Assembly: GCF_000523235.1 (NCBI RefSeq)
Contig: NZ_CP006850.1
Coordinates: 7,936,001 to 8,000,000, forward strand
Reading direction: 5' to 3'
DNA from: Nocardia nova SH22a
GTDB taxonomy: Bacteria; Actinomycetota; Actinomycetes; Mycobacteriales; Mycobacteriaceae
Length of the DNA: 64,000 nucleotides
Below the pieces are notes generated by a model, which worked only from the letters and a program-made list of their open reading frames with translations, searched no databases and had not been told where the DNA came from. How positions within the stretch are numbered: position 1 is the stretch's first letter; each line of letters begins with the position of its first letter. Made by a program: the position numbers and the translations under genes. Positions 8,418-17,085 of this stretch are shown here, piece after piece.

Positions 8418-9668
8418 GTGAGTCCTACCAGCCAGTCACCGCAGCAGCCCCCACGGATTCTGGAGCAGTCGCTCAAACTCCAGAACGTTCTCTACGAGAT
8501 CCGCGGACCGGTACACGCACATGCGGCACGGCTGGAGGCCGAGGGGCATCGCATCCTCAAGCTCAACATCGGCAACCCGGCGCCGTTCGGCTTCGACGCG
8601 CCCGATGTGATCATGCGCGACATGATCGCCGCGCTGCCGTACGCGCAGGGCTATTCCGAATCCAAGGGCATCCTGTCCGCGCGGCGCGCGATCTTCACCC
8701 GCTACGAACTGGTCCCCGGGTTCCCGGAGTTCGACGTCGACGACGTCTATCTCGGCAACGGCGTGTCCGAACTGATCACCATGACCATGCAGGCCCTGCT
8801 GAACAGCGGTGACGAGGTACTGATCCCGGCGCCGGACTATCCACTGTGGACCGCGATGACCAGCCTCGCCGGCGGTACCGCGGTGCATTACCTGTGTGAC
8901 GAGTCCAACGGCTGGCAGCCCGATGTGGCCGATATCGAATCCAAGATCACCGACAAGACCAAGGCCCTGCTGGTGATCAACCCGAACAACCCCACCGGTG
9001 CGGTGTACTCCGCGGAGGTACTGCAGCAACTGGTGGATCTGGCCCGCAAACATCAGCTGCTGCTGCTCGCCGACGAGATCTACGACAAGATCCTCTACGA
9101 CGACACCAAGCACATCTCGCTGGCGACATTGGCGCCCGACCTGCTGTGTTTGACATTCAACGGCCTGTCCAAGGCGTATCGGGTCGCCGGTTACCGGTCC
9201 GGGTGGCTGGTGATCACCGGGCCCAAGGAGCACGCGGCCGGATTCCTCGAGGGGATCGACCTGCTGGCCTCCACCCGGCTGTGCCCGAATGTGCCCGCGC
9301 AACACGCGATTCAGGTGGCACTGGGCGGATATCAGAGCATCGAGGATCTGATCCTGCCCGGCGGGCGGCTGCTCGAACAGCGCGATGTGGCCTGGGAGAA
9401 GCTGAACATGATCCCCGGCGTCTCGTGTGTGAAGCCCAAGGGCGCGCTGTATGCCTTCCCGCGACTCGATCCCGAGGTCTACGAGATCCACGACGACGCG
9501 AAGCTGGTTCTCGACCTGCTGTTGCAGGAGAAGATCCTGATGGTGCAGGGCACCGGATTCAACTGGCCGCATCACGACCATCTGCGCATCGTCACGCTGC
9601 CGTGGGCTCGCGACCTGTCGGTGGCGATCGAGCGGTTCGGGAACTTCCTCTCCAGTTATCGGCAGTAA
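8418..9668 (+). CDS. aspC: class I PLP-dependent aminotransferase (AspC/AlaA-like)
   Basis: 416 residues, close to the M. tuberculosis Rv0337c AspC annotation and the E. coli AlaA family. The enzyme transfers amino groups between alanine or aspartate and 2-oxoglutarate using pyridoxal phosphate. Seen: INPNNPTGAVY (cofactor phosphate region), ADEIYDKILYD, and the Schiff-base lysine K252 in GLSKAYRVAGYRSGW. In M. tuberculosis this gene also neighbours the EtfD gene; here they are separated by the paralogue and regulator genes. GTG 8418 gives the family's usual N-terminus. Its ribosome site is poor, so the exact start is less certain than the call. Whether aspartate or alanine is preferred cannot be told from sequence. 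Confidence 0.85.
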   Translation: MSPTSQSPQQPPRILEQSLKLQNVLYEIRGPVHAHAARLEAEGHRILKLNIGNPAPFGFDAPDVIMRDMIAALPYAQGYSESKGILSARRAIFTRYELVPGFPEFDVDDVYLGNGVSELITMTMQALLNSGDEVLIPAPDYPLWTAMTSLAGGTAVHYLCDESNGWQPDVADIESKITDKTKALLVINPNNPTGAVYSAEVLQQLVDLARKHQLLLLADEIYDKILYDDTKHISLATLAPDLLCLTFNGLSKAYRVAGYRSGWLVITGPKEHAAGFLEGIDLLASTRLCPNVPAQHAIQVALGGYQSIEDLILPGGRLLEQRDVAWEKLNMIPGVSCVKPKGALYAFPRLDPEVYEIHDDAKLVLDLLLQEKILMVQGTGFNWPHHDHLRIVTLPWARDLSVAIERFGNFLSSYRQ

Positions 9669-9732
9669 CTACGGCAGGACCTGGTGAAACAGACCGCAAG
9701 TTCGGAAAACAGCGAGTTTTGAAGATTCACTA

Positions 9733-9900
9733 GTGCAAACTTCGATGTTTTGTGTACAGTAGTCCTCGGCACCCAAGGTGCCCGGTCGAGCCGCCTACCC
9801 CCCTGGGCGCCTCGGCCCTGGATTCGGCCCGCCTACCCCCCTGGGCCGCCGAATCCCTTTCGGGCGGCGGAGACATCCCCCTGCTCTCCGCCGCCCGCTC
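9733..9900 (+). ncRNA. candidate structured RNA or leader with three hairpins
   Basis: A weak promoter-like pair (GTGCAA at 9733, TACAGT at 9755, 16-base spacer) precedes three perfect inverted repeats: 9768-9782 (GGCACC/GGTGCC), 9820-9856 (GGATTCGGC/GCCGAATCC) and 9861-9897 (12-base stem). The 16-base motif GCCTACCCCCCTGGGC occurs twice, at 9793 and 9831, the second inside a hairpin loop. No coding frame is convincing. It matches no RNA family that I recognise. It could equally be a terminator array for the aminotransferase gene. Confidence 0.35.
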
Positions 9901-9933
9901 CCCCGCTGTTCCGCCTCTCCGCGAACTTTTGGC

Positions 9934-10287
9934 CTGATTTGAGCGCGGGGTTCTTTGCGTTGGCGACCGGCGGTGAAACCTTGGTTCTGTCAGCCCGTAC
10001 CCGGTGAGTTACCCATGTTCTTACGAGATCAGCGGTGCGGTTGCGATCGCCTGATTCGAGCGCGGGGTTCTTTACATCGGCGACCGGCGGTTGATTGACT
10101 GGTTATGTCAGCCCGTGCCCGGCTCAGGGACATGTTGTCGCCAGTTCGGGTCGTTGATCTCCGGGCTCGGTGCAGTGCCTCACCCGTCGCCACTGGTCGC
10201 ACAGATTCTCTGGGGGTCACGCAGATTCTTTTGTTTCGGCGACCGGTGGTTCGGCTGGTTGATTCCGTCGGCCCCGTCCCGACTCGG
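9934..10287. repeat. three degenerate copies of a ~70-base repeat
   Basis: Copy 1 (9934-10004) and copy 2 (10050-10122) share GAGCGCGGGGTTCTTT, then GGCGACCGGCGG, then TGTCAGCCCGT and CCCGG. Copy 3 (10201-10287) is more diverged but keeps TTCTTTT, CGGCGACCGG and the CCCGTCCCG end. Together with the hairpins to the left, this fills the 750 bases between the aminotransferase and the YibE/F gene. I see no ORF with good support. Confidence 0.6.
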
Positions 10288-10404
10288 GGAAATGTTGGTG
10301 CTGTGGCTTGGGGGATTCGTCGTGGTTGTGGCGGGATTTCCGAGTTTGGGGCGGGCAAAGGGTGCGGGGTTGTTGTTGGGGCTGCTGTTGAAAATCAAGT
10401 CCGT

Positions 10405-10410
10405 TAGGCT
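10405..10410 (+). promoter_or_regulatory. -10 element for leaderless start of YibE/F gene
   Basis: TAGGCT followed by six bases and then GTG 10417, with no ribosome-binding site between. This fits a leaderless promoter. Confidence 0.5.
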
Positions 10411-10416
10411 CGCCCG

Positions 10417-12183
10417 GTGAGCGACCACCATCATCACCATCACGATCATTCGGGGCCTATCGCCATCGGGGATACCGCTGCTCGGGTGGTGGTGGGGACC
10501 CTGACCGCTATCGGGGTGGCTGTGGTCGTGGCCATGATCTGGTTGTGGCCCAGCCATCAGCATGTGGATATTCCGTTGCCCATGCAGAACGGGGGCGGCG
10601 GGGCGGTGCAGACCGAGGCGGGCACCGTCACCATGCAGGATCTGGGGCCCTGTGGGAGTGCGTCCAATGGGCGGGCGTTCACCGATACTCCGGAGCCGCC
10701 GCCGACCAATGCCTATACGTGTCAGCGCAGTCTGGTGTCGATCGATTCGGGGCCGAGCAAGGGCAGTCATACGCTGCTGGAGATCGCGCCGGGGCCGGGA
10801 CAGCCGGATCTGCACGCGGGCGATCACATTCGGCTGGTGCGGCAGGACGATCCCAGCGGCAACACCGTGTACTCGTTCGACGACTATTCGCGCGGGTTGC
10901 CGCTGCTGCTGATCGCGCTGATCTTCGTGGTGGTGATCGTGGCGGTGGCGCGCTGGCGTGGTCTGCGGGCGGTCATCGGCCTGGTGTTCGCGTTCGGCAT
11001 TCTCGTGGTCTTCATGCTGCCCGCACTGCTCGACGGGAAACCGGCGTTGCCGGTGGCGCTCGTCGCGGGGGCGCTGATTCTCTACGCGGTGCTGTATCTG
11101 GCGCACGGCGTGAATCTGCGGACCAGTTCGGCGCTGCTGGGCACACTCAGTGCGATGGTGCTGGCGGCGGTACTGTCCTGGGTGGCGCTGGAGGTCACAC
11201 ATCTGACCGGGTTGTCCGAGGAGCAGAACACCAACGTCGCCACCTATATCGACCACGTCAGCATCACCGGACTGCTGCTGGCGGGCTTCATCATCGGCTC
11301 ACTCGGTGTGCTCAACGACGTCACCATCACCCAGGCGTCGGCGGCGTTCGAGCTGGCCGCCATCGACGAAGAGGCCACGCGCCGTGAGGTTTTCGGCGCC
11401 GCCATGCGGGTCGGCCGCGACCATATCGCCAGTACGGTCTACACCCTGGTCCTCGCCTACGCCGGTGGTGCGCTGCCGCTGCTGCTGATGTTCTCGGTCG
11501 CCGGGCGCTCGATCCGGGACGTGCTCACCGGCGACGCGGTGGCCATCGAAATCACCCGATCCGCGGTCGGTGGCATCTGCCTGGCACTGTCGGTGCCGCT
11601 GACCACCGCGATCGCCGTCCTGCTGGCCCGGCCGTTCGGGCGCGCCGCACTCGCCGACGCGGACGAACCCGAACCCCGGCGGGTCCGGACCGCCGGACGG
11701 CGTGGTGACAACAACGCGGACGGTGGCGCGGACTCGACGGCACGCCGCCGCGCTCCCGGCTCCCGTGGACCGTCCGGCGATGGACGTCGGCGCCTCCCGG
11801 ACCGCGACGCCCAGCCGACAGGTGGGCACCGGCGGATCGAGGATACGGAATCCACCGGCGGACAACGCCGCATCGACGGACCGCCCGACCACACGGGAGG
11901 TCACCGGCGGATCGCCGGGCCGGGCCCGGAAGCCACCGGCGCTCGACGGCGAGACCGGCGACCGGTGGACGATACCGGCGCACAACGTATTACGGACCGA
12001 TCCGAACCCACGGGCAGCAATCGCCGCCTCCCGCAGCGTCCCCCTCGATCCGGCGAGCACCCCGATCGGCAAACGGGTACGAGCTGGCCCACCACCCGCA
12101 CACCGCAACCCGGCCGTCCGCCCCGCCCCGACGATCAGCCCCGGACCCGACCGTCCTGGCCGACCACCGATTACCGGGAGTGA
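10417..12183 (+). CDS. YibE/F-like multi-pass membrane protein with His-rich N-terminus
   Basis: 588 residues. The N-terminus is histidine-rich (HHHHHHDHS), followed by a membrane helix near 20-44, an extracytoplasmic segment to about 155, then at least seven hydrophobic helices to about residue 405. The helical core (GLLLAGFIIGSLGVLNDVTI; AAMRVGRDHIASTVYTLVLA) matches the YibE/F family, a poorly characterised group suggested to act in transport. The last 180 residues are Arg/Pro-rich, probably cytoplasmic and disordered, with repeated TGGHRRI-type motifs. The histidines might bind metal, but that is a guess. GTG 10417 follows a TAGGCT -10 directly. Confidence 0.8.
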   Translation: MSDHHHHHHDHSGPIAIGDTAARVVVGTLTAIGVAVVVAMIWLWPSHQHVDIPLPMQNGGGGAVQTEAGTVTMQDLGPCGSASNGRAFTDTPEPPPTNAYTCQRSLVSIDSGPSKGSHTLLEIAPGPGQPDLHAGDHIRLVRQDDPSGNTVYSFDDYSRGLPLLLIALIFVVVIVAVARWRGLRAVIGLVFAFGILVVFMLPALLDGKPALPVALVAGALILYAVLYLAHGVNLRTSSALLGTLSAMVLAAVLSWVALEVTHLTGLSEEQNTNVATYIDHVSITGLLLAGFIIGSLGVLNDVTITQASAAFELAAIDEEATRREVFGAAMRVGRDHIASTVYTLVLAYAGGALPLLLMFSVAGRSIRDVLTGDAVAIEITRSAVGGICLALSVPLTTAIAVLLARPFGRAALADADEPEPRRVRTAGRRGDNNADGGADSTARRRAPGSRGPSGDGRRRLPDRDAQPTGGHRRIEDTESTGGQRRIDGPPDHTGGHRRIAGPGPEATGARRRDRRPVDDTGAQRITDRSEPTGSNRRLPQRPPRSGEHPDRQTGTSWPTTRTPQPGRPPRPDDQPRTRPSWPTTDYRE

Positions 12184-12331
12184 GCCCGCCGCACCACGGC
12201 CCGTCCGAGGCCGTCACCGGCAGGCACGGCAGTATTCATTGCCGAGCGACATTTATTGCGGTGCGACGAGTTCTGCTGCAGCATGAGCGCCGGACGTACG
12301 AGGTCCGGTCGAATCCGATCGAAGGAGCGGT

Positions 12332-13360
12332 ATGACGGAAACGCTGGGCGATGTCACCGAATTGGTGGGATACCGCTATCGAGCGGACGACTACTACGAG
12401 GTGGGTCGCGAGAAGATCCGCGAATACGCGCGCGCCGTACAGGATTTCCACCCGGCGCACTGGGACGAGGAGGCCGCCGCCGAACTCGGATATTCCGGTC
12501 TGATCACGCCGACGACCTTTCTGTCCACCGCGGCGATGCTCGCCAACCGCAAACTCTTCACGAAGGTCATCGTCGGCTACGAGGTCTACGTGCAGACCGA
12601 TCAGGTCTTCGAGATGTACAAGCCCGTCCGCACCGGTGACAGGCTGATCAGCGATGTCGAGATCTCCGCGGCCCGGCGCGTCGCGGGCAAGGACCTGCTG
12701 ACCATCACCAACACCTTCGTCGACACCGCGGGCGAGGTCGTGCAGATCATGCACACGACGGTCGTCGGAGTCACCAGCGACGAGGTGGACGCCGGAATCG
12801 GTGGCGCGATCGAGAGCGTGGTCATGACCGGGATCAACTCGCCCTCCCCGGACGCGCCCACCGGCCTGTTCCCCGCCGAACCGCTCGTCGAGAGCAGCGC
12901 CCACCTCTCGGATGTGACGCGGAACCGGGTGCCGCGCACGACGATCCGATTCGAGGACGTCACGGCCGGAACAGAGCTGCCGGTCCGCACCGCGCGCGTC
13001 ACCCGCGGCGATCTCGTGAACTACGCCGGAGTCTCCGGTGATGCGAACCCCATCCACTGGAACAACGAAATCGCCGCACTCGCCGGACTCCCCGACGTGA
13101 TCGCCCACGGCATGCTGACCATGGGCCTGGGCGCCGGATTCGTCACCGGCTGGGCGGGCGACCCCGGAGCCCTCATCCGATACGGCGTCCGCCTGTCGAA
13201 CTACACCATCGTCGAGGCCGACGCCGCGGGCGAGGTGGAATTCACCGGCCGGATCAAATCCGTCGATCCCGAAGCCAGAACAGCCACCGTGATAATCATC
13301 GCGAAATCCGCGGGGCGCAAGATCTTCGGCCTGGCAACAGCCGAAATCCGCCTCGCCTGA
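12332..13360 (+). CDS. fused HadA/HadB-like (3R)-hydroxyacyl-ACP dehydratase
   Basis: 342 residues with two hotdog folds. The N-terminal half (about 1-150; QDFHPAHWDEEAA) resembles the FAS1-type HadA subunit. The C-terminal half (about 190-342) is a MaoC-like domain with the hydratase-2 motif SGDANPIHWNNE carrying the catalytic Asp and His. Family knowledge: such proteins dehydrate (3R)-hydroxyacyl chains in FAS-II or mycolate-type elongation; separate HadA and HadB in mycobacteria correspond to this fusion in other mycolate producers. ATG 12332 follows a clear GAAGGAG site. It stands alone, with a terminator right after it. Confidence 0.85.
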   Translation: MTETLGDVTELVGYRYRADDYYEVGREKIREYARAVQDFHPAHWDEEAAAELGYSGLITPTTFLSTAAMLANRKLFTKVIVGYEVYVQTDQVFEMYKPVRTGDRLISDVEISAARRVAGKDLLTITNTFVDTAGEVVQIMHTTVVGVTSDEVDAGIGGAIESVVMTGINSPSPDAPTGLFPAEPLVESSAHLSDVTRNRVPRTTIRFEDVTAGTELPVRTARVTRGDLVNYAGVSGDANPIHWNNEIAALAGLPDVIAHGMLTMGLGAGFVTGWAGDPGALIRYGVRLSNYTIVEADAAGEVEFTGRIKSVDPEARTATVIIIAKSAGRKIFGLATAEIRLA

Positions 13361-13368
13361 TCACCCGG

Positions 13369-13402
13369 CCCGAGCGGCGTCCGGAAACGAACGCCGCTCG
13401 GG
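13369..13402. terminator. hairpin terminator
   Basis: 12-base perfect stem (CCCGAGCGGCGT / ACGCCGCTCGGG), 10-base loop, just after the dehydratase stop. The remaining ~215 bases up to the next gene show nothing recognisable. Confidence 0.65.
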
Positions 13403-13619
13403 ATCGCTGTATCGCAGCGCGTCGAAATTCCGCACAGCACACGATCAGGAACTCGCCCGGACCGACGCGAGCGAGGGTCGGTATCAGTCCGCGATGGAGC
13501 CGCTGGGCCCGCGCCGAACGGCAAGCCGCCGAGAGCGGCACCAGCGCGGACTATCGCACAGCCGACGATCAGCGGCCGGTCGGAAAGTGCGGGCGGAGAT
13601 CATCGCGAGCACGGCCGGA

Positions 13620-15002
13620 CTACTGGCGTGGGGGGAACAGCGGCGGAATGGTCGGGACCACGATGGGGGGCAGGCCCGGCACCATGATCATCGGAGGGGC
13701 CGGAGGCGGCGGCGGGCCCGTGTTGACCGGGCCGGCCTGCCATTCCGGGGTCGGGGCCACGACCGAGGCATTGGTGGCTTCGGGGATCGGCGGGCCCGTG
13801 GTCGGAGCCGGAGTGCGCACCACCGGAGGCGGGGCCGAGGTGGAGGCCGAGGTGTTGCTCTGGGAATCGCCGCGCATCGCCGACTGGCCCCAGCCCAGGC
13901 CGATGCCGAGGGCGGCGACCACGACCAGCGCGCCCACCGCCACACCGGCGACGCTCAGTTCCCGACGCCGGGCGGCGGGAGTTCGGCCCGGCTTGCCGCG
14001 CAACAACTTCCGGTTCTTCCCGGGCGGATTGCCGACCAGCCATACCGGCGTGAGCTGCACGGTATCGTCCGCCGATCCGCCGGGTACCGGCGCCGGGGCG
14101 GAGGCCGCGGACGTCGCCACCCGGGCGGGGCGGGCGAGCAGGGCGGCACCGCGCACGATGACCGTCTCCGGATCGGCGGGCACCTGGACCGGCATCCCCA
14201 TCCAGCGTTCGAGAATCCGCGCGATCAGCGGAATCCGGGCGCAGCCGCCGATCACGAACACCGCCTGTACGGCCTGTTCGGAACGCGTGATGACATCACG
14301 GGTCATCCGCGCCGAGGATTCCACGGCCAGCATGATCAGCGCTTCGAAATTCTCCTGCGACAGCAGGACCAGGCCGTGCTCCGACGGCACCGCCACCGCG
14401 GTGGTGCTCGACAGTTGCTCCTTGGCCTGTCGGCACATCCCGTCCAGGGTCGCCAATCCCGCTGCGGTCGGCGGATGTTCGATGCGCCCGGAGGCGATCT
14501 GCTGTTCGCGGATCAGCGAATCCAGATAGTCACCGCTGATATCGCTGGTGCGTTCGCGATGACTCACCTGACCGGTCGCGACGTCCATCACACTGACCGT
14601 GAGGCCTGAGGCGCCCAGGTCGTAGAGCGCGACGGTGCGGTACCCCTGCAGTTCTCCGGTGGCGCGCAGGAACTCCCGCGCCGCCGTGACCTCCGGCACC
14701 ATCTCGTAGTTGGTGAGCTGGCGGCGCGCGAGCGCCGATCGCAGCATGCGCGCGTGCTGTTCACTGCGGTAGGCGATGGCGGTGGCGGCGATATCCGGCG
14801 CCGAACCCAGCACGGCCCCGACGGTTTCGGCGGCCACATCGTCCATCGACTGCTGTTCGCCGACGGGCAGGGTCTGGACATCGAATCCGGTGGCGGCGAA
14901 CCGTTCGGCGGAATTACCGGGATGCGGCAGCGCGACGCGAATGGCGCCGGCCCCCACCGAAACTCCCAGTACCGAACTCATCTGCCGCCCATCTCGATTC
15001 AC
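13620..15002 (-). CDS. Hsp70-family membrane-anchored protein
   Basis: 460 residues. The first ~310 residues are a short Hsp70/actin-like ATPase fold: an N-terminal GVSVGAGAIRVALP strand, ALYDLGASGLTVSVMD (phosphate-loop-like) and VFVIGGCARIPLIARIL (adenosine motif). No DnaK substrate-binding domain follows. Instead there is a basic stretch, one membrane helix near residues 345-370, and a Pro/Thr-rich extracytoplasmic tail. Such truncated Hsp70-like proteins are frequent in Nocardia and mycobacteria, and their role is unsettled. It is not dnaK. GTG 15002 is the longest sensible start; ATG 14981 (MSSVLGVSVG) is a real alternative. Confidence 0.75.
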   Translation of the reverse strand: MNRDGRQMSSVLGVSVGAGAIRVALPHPGNSAERFAATGFDVQTLPVGEQQSMDDVAAETVGAVLGSAPDIAATAIAYRSEQHARMLRSALARRQLTNYEMVPEVTAAREFLRATGELQGYRTVALYDLGASGLTVSVMDVATGQVSHRERTSDISGDYLDSLIREQQIASGRIEHPPTAAGLATLDGMCRQAKEQLSSTTAVAVPSEHGLVLLSQENFEALIMLAVESSARMTRDVITRSEQAVQAVFVIGGCARIPLIARILERWMGMPVQVPADPETVIVRGAALLARPARVATSAASAPAPVPGGSADDTVQLTPVWLVGNPPGKNRKLLRGKPGRTPAARRRELSVAGVAVGALVVVAALGIGLGWGQSAMRGDSQSNTSASTSAPPPVVRTPAPTTGPPIPEATNASVVAPTPEWQAGPVNTGPPPPPAPPMIMVPGLPPIVVPTIPPLFPPRQ

Positions 15003-15100
15003 GCCTCACGGCCGGTCCGCCCCCTGCCGTGTGATCGCAGTTGTGAAACGGGCACGATACACACCACGGGGGTGCCCCACTCTACCCGGTTTCCGCCAGC

Positions 15101-16423
15101 CTACGGCGTGCCGAGTCCCGCATACGCCCATCCCGCACCGGCCCAGCGGCCACGCTCGAGACAGTTGCGTCCGTCGATGATCGAACGGGCCCGGACCACG
15201 CCCTCCAGATCGTGCGGTGACAGGGCGGTGAACTCGGCCCATTCGGTCAGGACCAGCACGACATCGGCACGATCACAGGCCTCCGTGACCGAGGTCGCGT
15301 AGTTCAGGGTCGGGAAGACCCGGCGGGAATTCTCCAGCGCCTTCGGGTCGTACACGGTGACCACCGCACCGTGCAGCTGGATCATCCCGGCCACGTTCAG
15401 GGCGGGGGAATCGCGCACATCGTCGGATTCGGGTTTGAAGGCCGCGCCCAGCACCGCGACATTGGCGCCCAGCAGTGAGCCGCCGCAGGCCTTGGCGGCC
15501 ATGTCGACCACCTTGGTGCGCCGCCGCATATTGATGTTGTCGACCTCACGCAGGAAGGCGACCGCGTGATCGGCGCCGAGTTCACCCGCGCGCGCCATGA
15601 AGGCGCGAATGTCCTTGGGCAGGCAGCCGCCGCCGAATCCCAGTCCGGCATTGAGGAAGCGGCGGCCGATCCGGGCATCGTGGCCGAGGGCGTCGGCCAG
15701 GACCGTCACATCCGCGCCGGTGGCCTCACAGACCTCCGACACCGCGTTGATGAACGAGATCTTGGTGGCCAGAAAGGCGTTGGCCGAGACCTTGACCAGT
15801 TCCGCGGTGGCCAGATCGGTGAGCAGGAAGGGAACCTGCGCGGCGATCAGATCGGCGTAGATCTCGCGCACCTGGTCGCGCACCCAGTCGGCCCGCTCCC
15901 GCTGTTCGTCGACGCCGAGCACCAGCCGGTCCGGCCGCAGCGTGTCGCGGACCGCGAAACCCTCCCGGAGGAATTCCGGATTCCACGCCACCTCGACCTC
16001 GGCGCGCGTCCGCTCCCGCATCCTGCGGCCCAGTTCGGCCGCGGTCCCGACCGGCACGGTGGACTTGCCGATCAGCACGGACGGCCGTTCCAGCAGCGGC
16101 GCCAGCGAATCCGCCACCGCGTGCACATATTTCAGATCCGCGCCGTATTCGCCCTTCTTCTGCGGCGTTCCGACGCCGAGGAAGTGGGCGTCGGCGTGCG
16201 CGGCAGCTTCCTCGTAGGAGGTGGTGAAGCGCAGCCGTCCGGCGTCGAGATTGCGCCGCAGCACCTCCTCCAGTCCGGGTTCGTAGAAGGGCACGACCCC
16301 GTCGGACAATTTGGCCACCTTGCCGGGGTCGATATCGACCCCGAGTACCTCGTGACCGAGTTCGGCCATACAGGCGGCATGGGTGGCTCCCAGATATCCC
16401 GTCCCGAATACCGTCAGACGCAT
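15101..16423 (-). CDS. udgA: UDP-glucose 6-dehydrogenase
   Basis: 440 residues. Oxidises UDP-glucose to UDP-glucuronate with two NAD+, supplying uronic acid for cell-surface glycans. Seen: N-terminal Rossmann motif VFGTGYLGATHAACMAELGH, KSTVPVGTA, EFLREGFAV, and the catalytic cysteine C267 in GFGGGCLPKDI, with the FKPESDDVRDSP region of the C-terminal UDP-binding domain. It matches M. tuberculosis Rv0322 (udgA) in length and is near dcd there as well. ATG 16423 begins at the dinucleotide-binding strand; the open frame upstream is not protein-like. Confidence 0.92.
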   Translation of the reverse strand: MRLTVFGTGYLGATHAACMAELGHEVLGVDIDPGKVAKLSDGVVPFYEPGLEEVLRRNLDAGRLRFTTSYEEAAAHADAHFLGVGTPQKKGEYGADLKYVHAVADSLAPLLERPSVLIGKSTVPVGTAAELGRRMRERTRAEVEVAWNPEFLREGFAVRDTLRPDRLVLGVDEQRERADWVRDQVREIYADLIAAQVPFLLTDLATAELVKVSANAFLATKISFINAVSEVCEATGADVTVLADALGHDARIGRRFLNAGLGFGGGCLPKDIRAFMARAGELGADHAVAFLREVDNINMRRRTKVVDMAAKACGGSLLGANVAVLGAAFKPESDDVRDSPALNVAGMIQLHGAVVTVYDPKALENSRRVFPTLNYATSVTEACDRADVVLVLTEWAEFTALSPHDLEGVVRARSIIDGRNCLERGRWAGAGWAYAGLGTP

Positions 16424-16535
16424 AGTCGATTGATACGTGCCCGGTATGGCCGCCCCGCATCCACGAGGGAAGGCCGCAGGCAACAGTGGGTGTACAGGGG
16501 GAAACCGCCGGTTATCTGCGCATTCGCCCACCGCA

Positions 16536-16541
16536 TACGAT
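16536..16541 (+). promoter_or_regulatory. -10 element for leaderless start of YdcF-like gene
   Basis: TACGAT six bases upstream of GTG 16548, with no ribosome site between. This fits a leaderless promoter. Confidence 0.5.
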
Positions 16542-16547
16542 CGCGGT

Positions 16548-17081
16548 GTGCGGAAACGGTGGATACGCGCGACGGCGGGAGTCACGGTGGCGCTGGCCGT
16601 CGTGGTGGCGGCGCTGTGGCCGGTGTACGTCCGGCCGCGGACCGATCCGCTGGGGCCGGCCGACGCGATCGTGGTGCTCGGCGGCGCCCACGACGGCCGG
16701 GAGGAGCTGGCGCTGCGGCTGGCGCACGACGGGTACGCACCGCAGGTCGTCTTCTCCGATCCCTACGACCATTCACCGCTGATCAACCGAATCTGCCACG
16801 GCGGCTACGGCTTTCGCGTCAGCTGCTTCGACCCCGATCCGCGCACCACCCGCGGCGAGGGCCGGGAACTCGCGGCCCGCGCCACCGCCGAGGGCTGGCG
16901 GCGGGTCATCGTGATCACCTTCACCCCGCACATCTCCCGGGCCCGGTATGTACTCGGAAAGTGCTGGGGCGGTGAGATTCTCATGATGGACGCCGCACCG
17001 CACATCGGCGTGGCGCGATGGGCGTACCAGTATCTCTACCAGTCGGCGGGATATATCAGAGCCGCCTTCGAGAACTGCTGA
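16548..17081 (+). CDS. YdcF/SanA-like (DUF218) membrane-anchored protein
   Basis: 177 residues. An N-terminal basic stretch and one hydrophobic helix (TVALAVVVAALWPVYV) are followed by ADAIVVLGGAHDGREELALR, the characteristic opening of the DUF218 (YdcF, SanA, ElyC) fold, and VIVITFTPHISRARYV near the end. Family members act around envelope or lipid-carrier metabolism, but the reaction is not established. GTG 16548 is chosen because it starts at the basic/hydrophobic anchor and has TACGAT at leaderless spacing. The stop is 4 bases from the convergent gene's end. Confidence 0.75.
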   Translation: MRKRWIRATAGVTVALAVVVAALWPVYVRPRTDPLGPADAIVVLGGAHDGREELALRLAHDGYAPQVVFSDPYDHSPLINRICHGGYGFRVSCFDPDPRTTRGEGRELAARATAEGWRRVIVITFTPHISRARYVLGKCWGGEILMMDAAPHIGVARWAYQYLYQSAGYIRAAFENC

Positions 17082-17085
17082 TCCG

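Noticed and set aside
13620..15002. dnaK
   Set aside because: The actin-like ATPase core is short and ends in a membrane helix and Pro-rich tail, with no substrate-binding domain.
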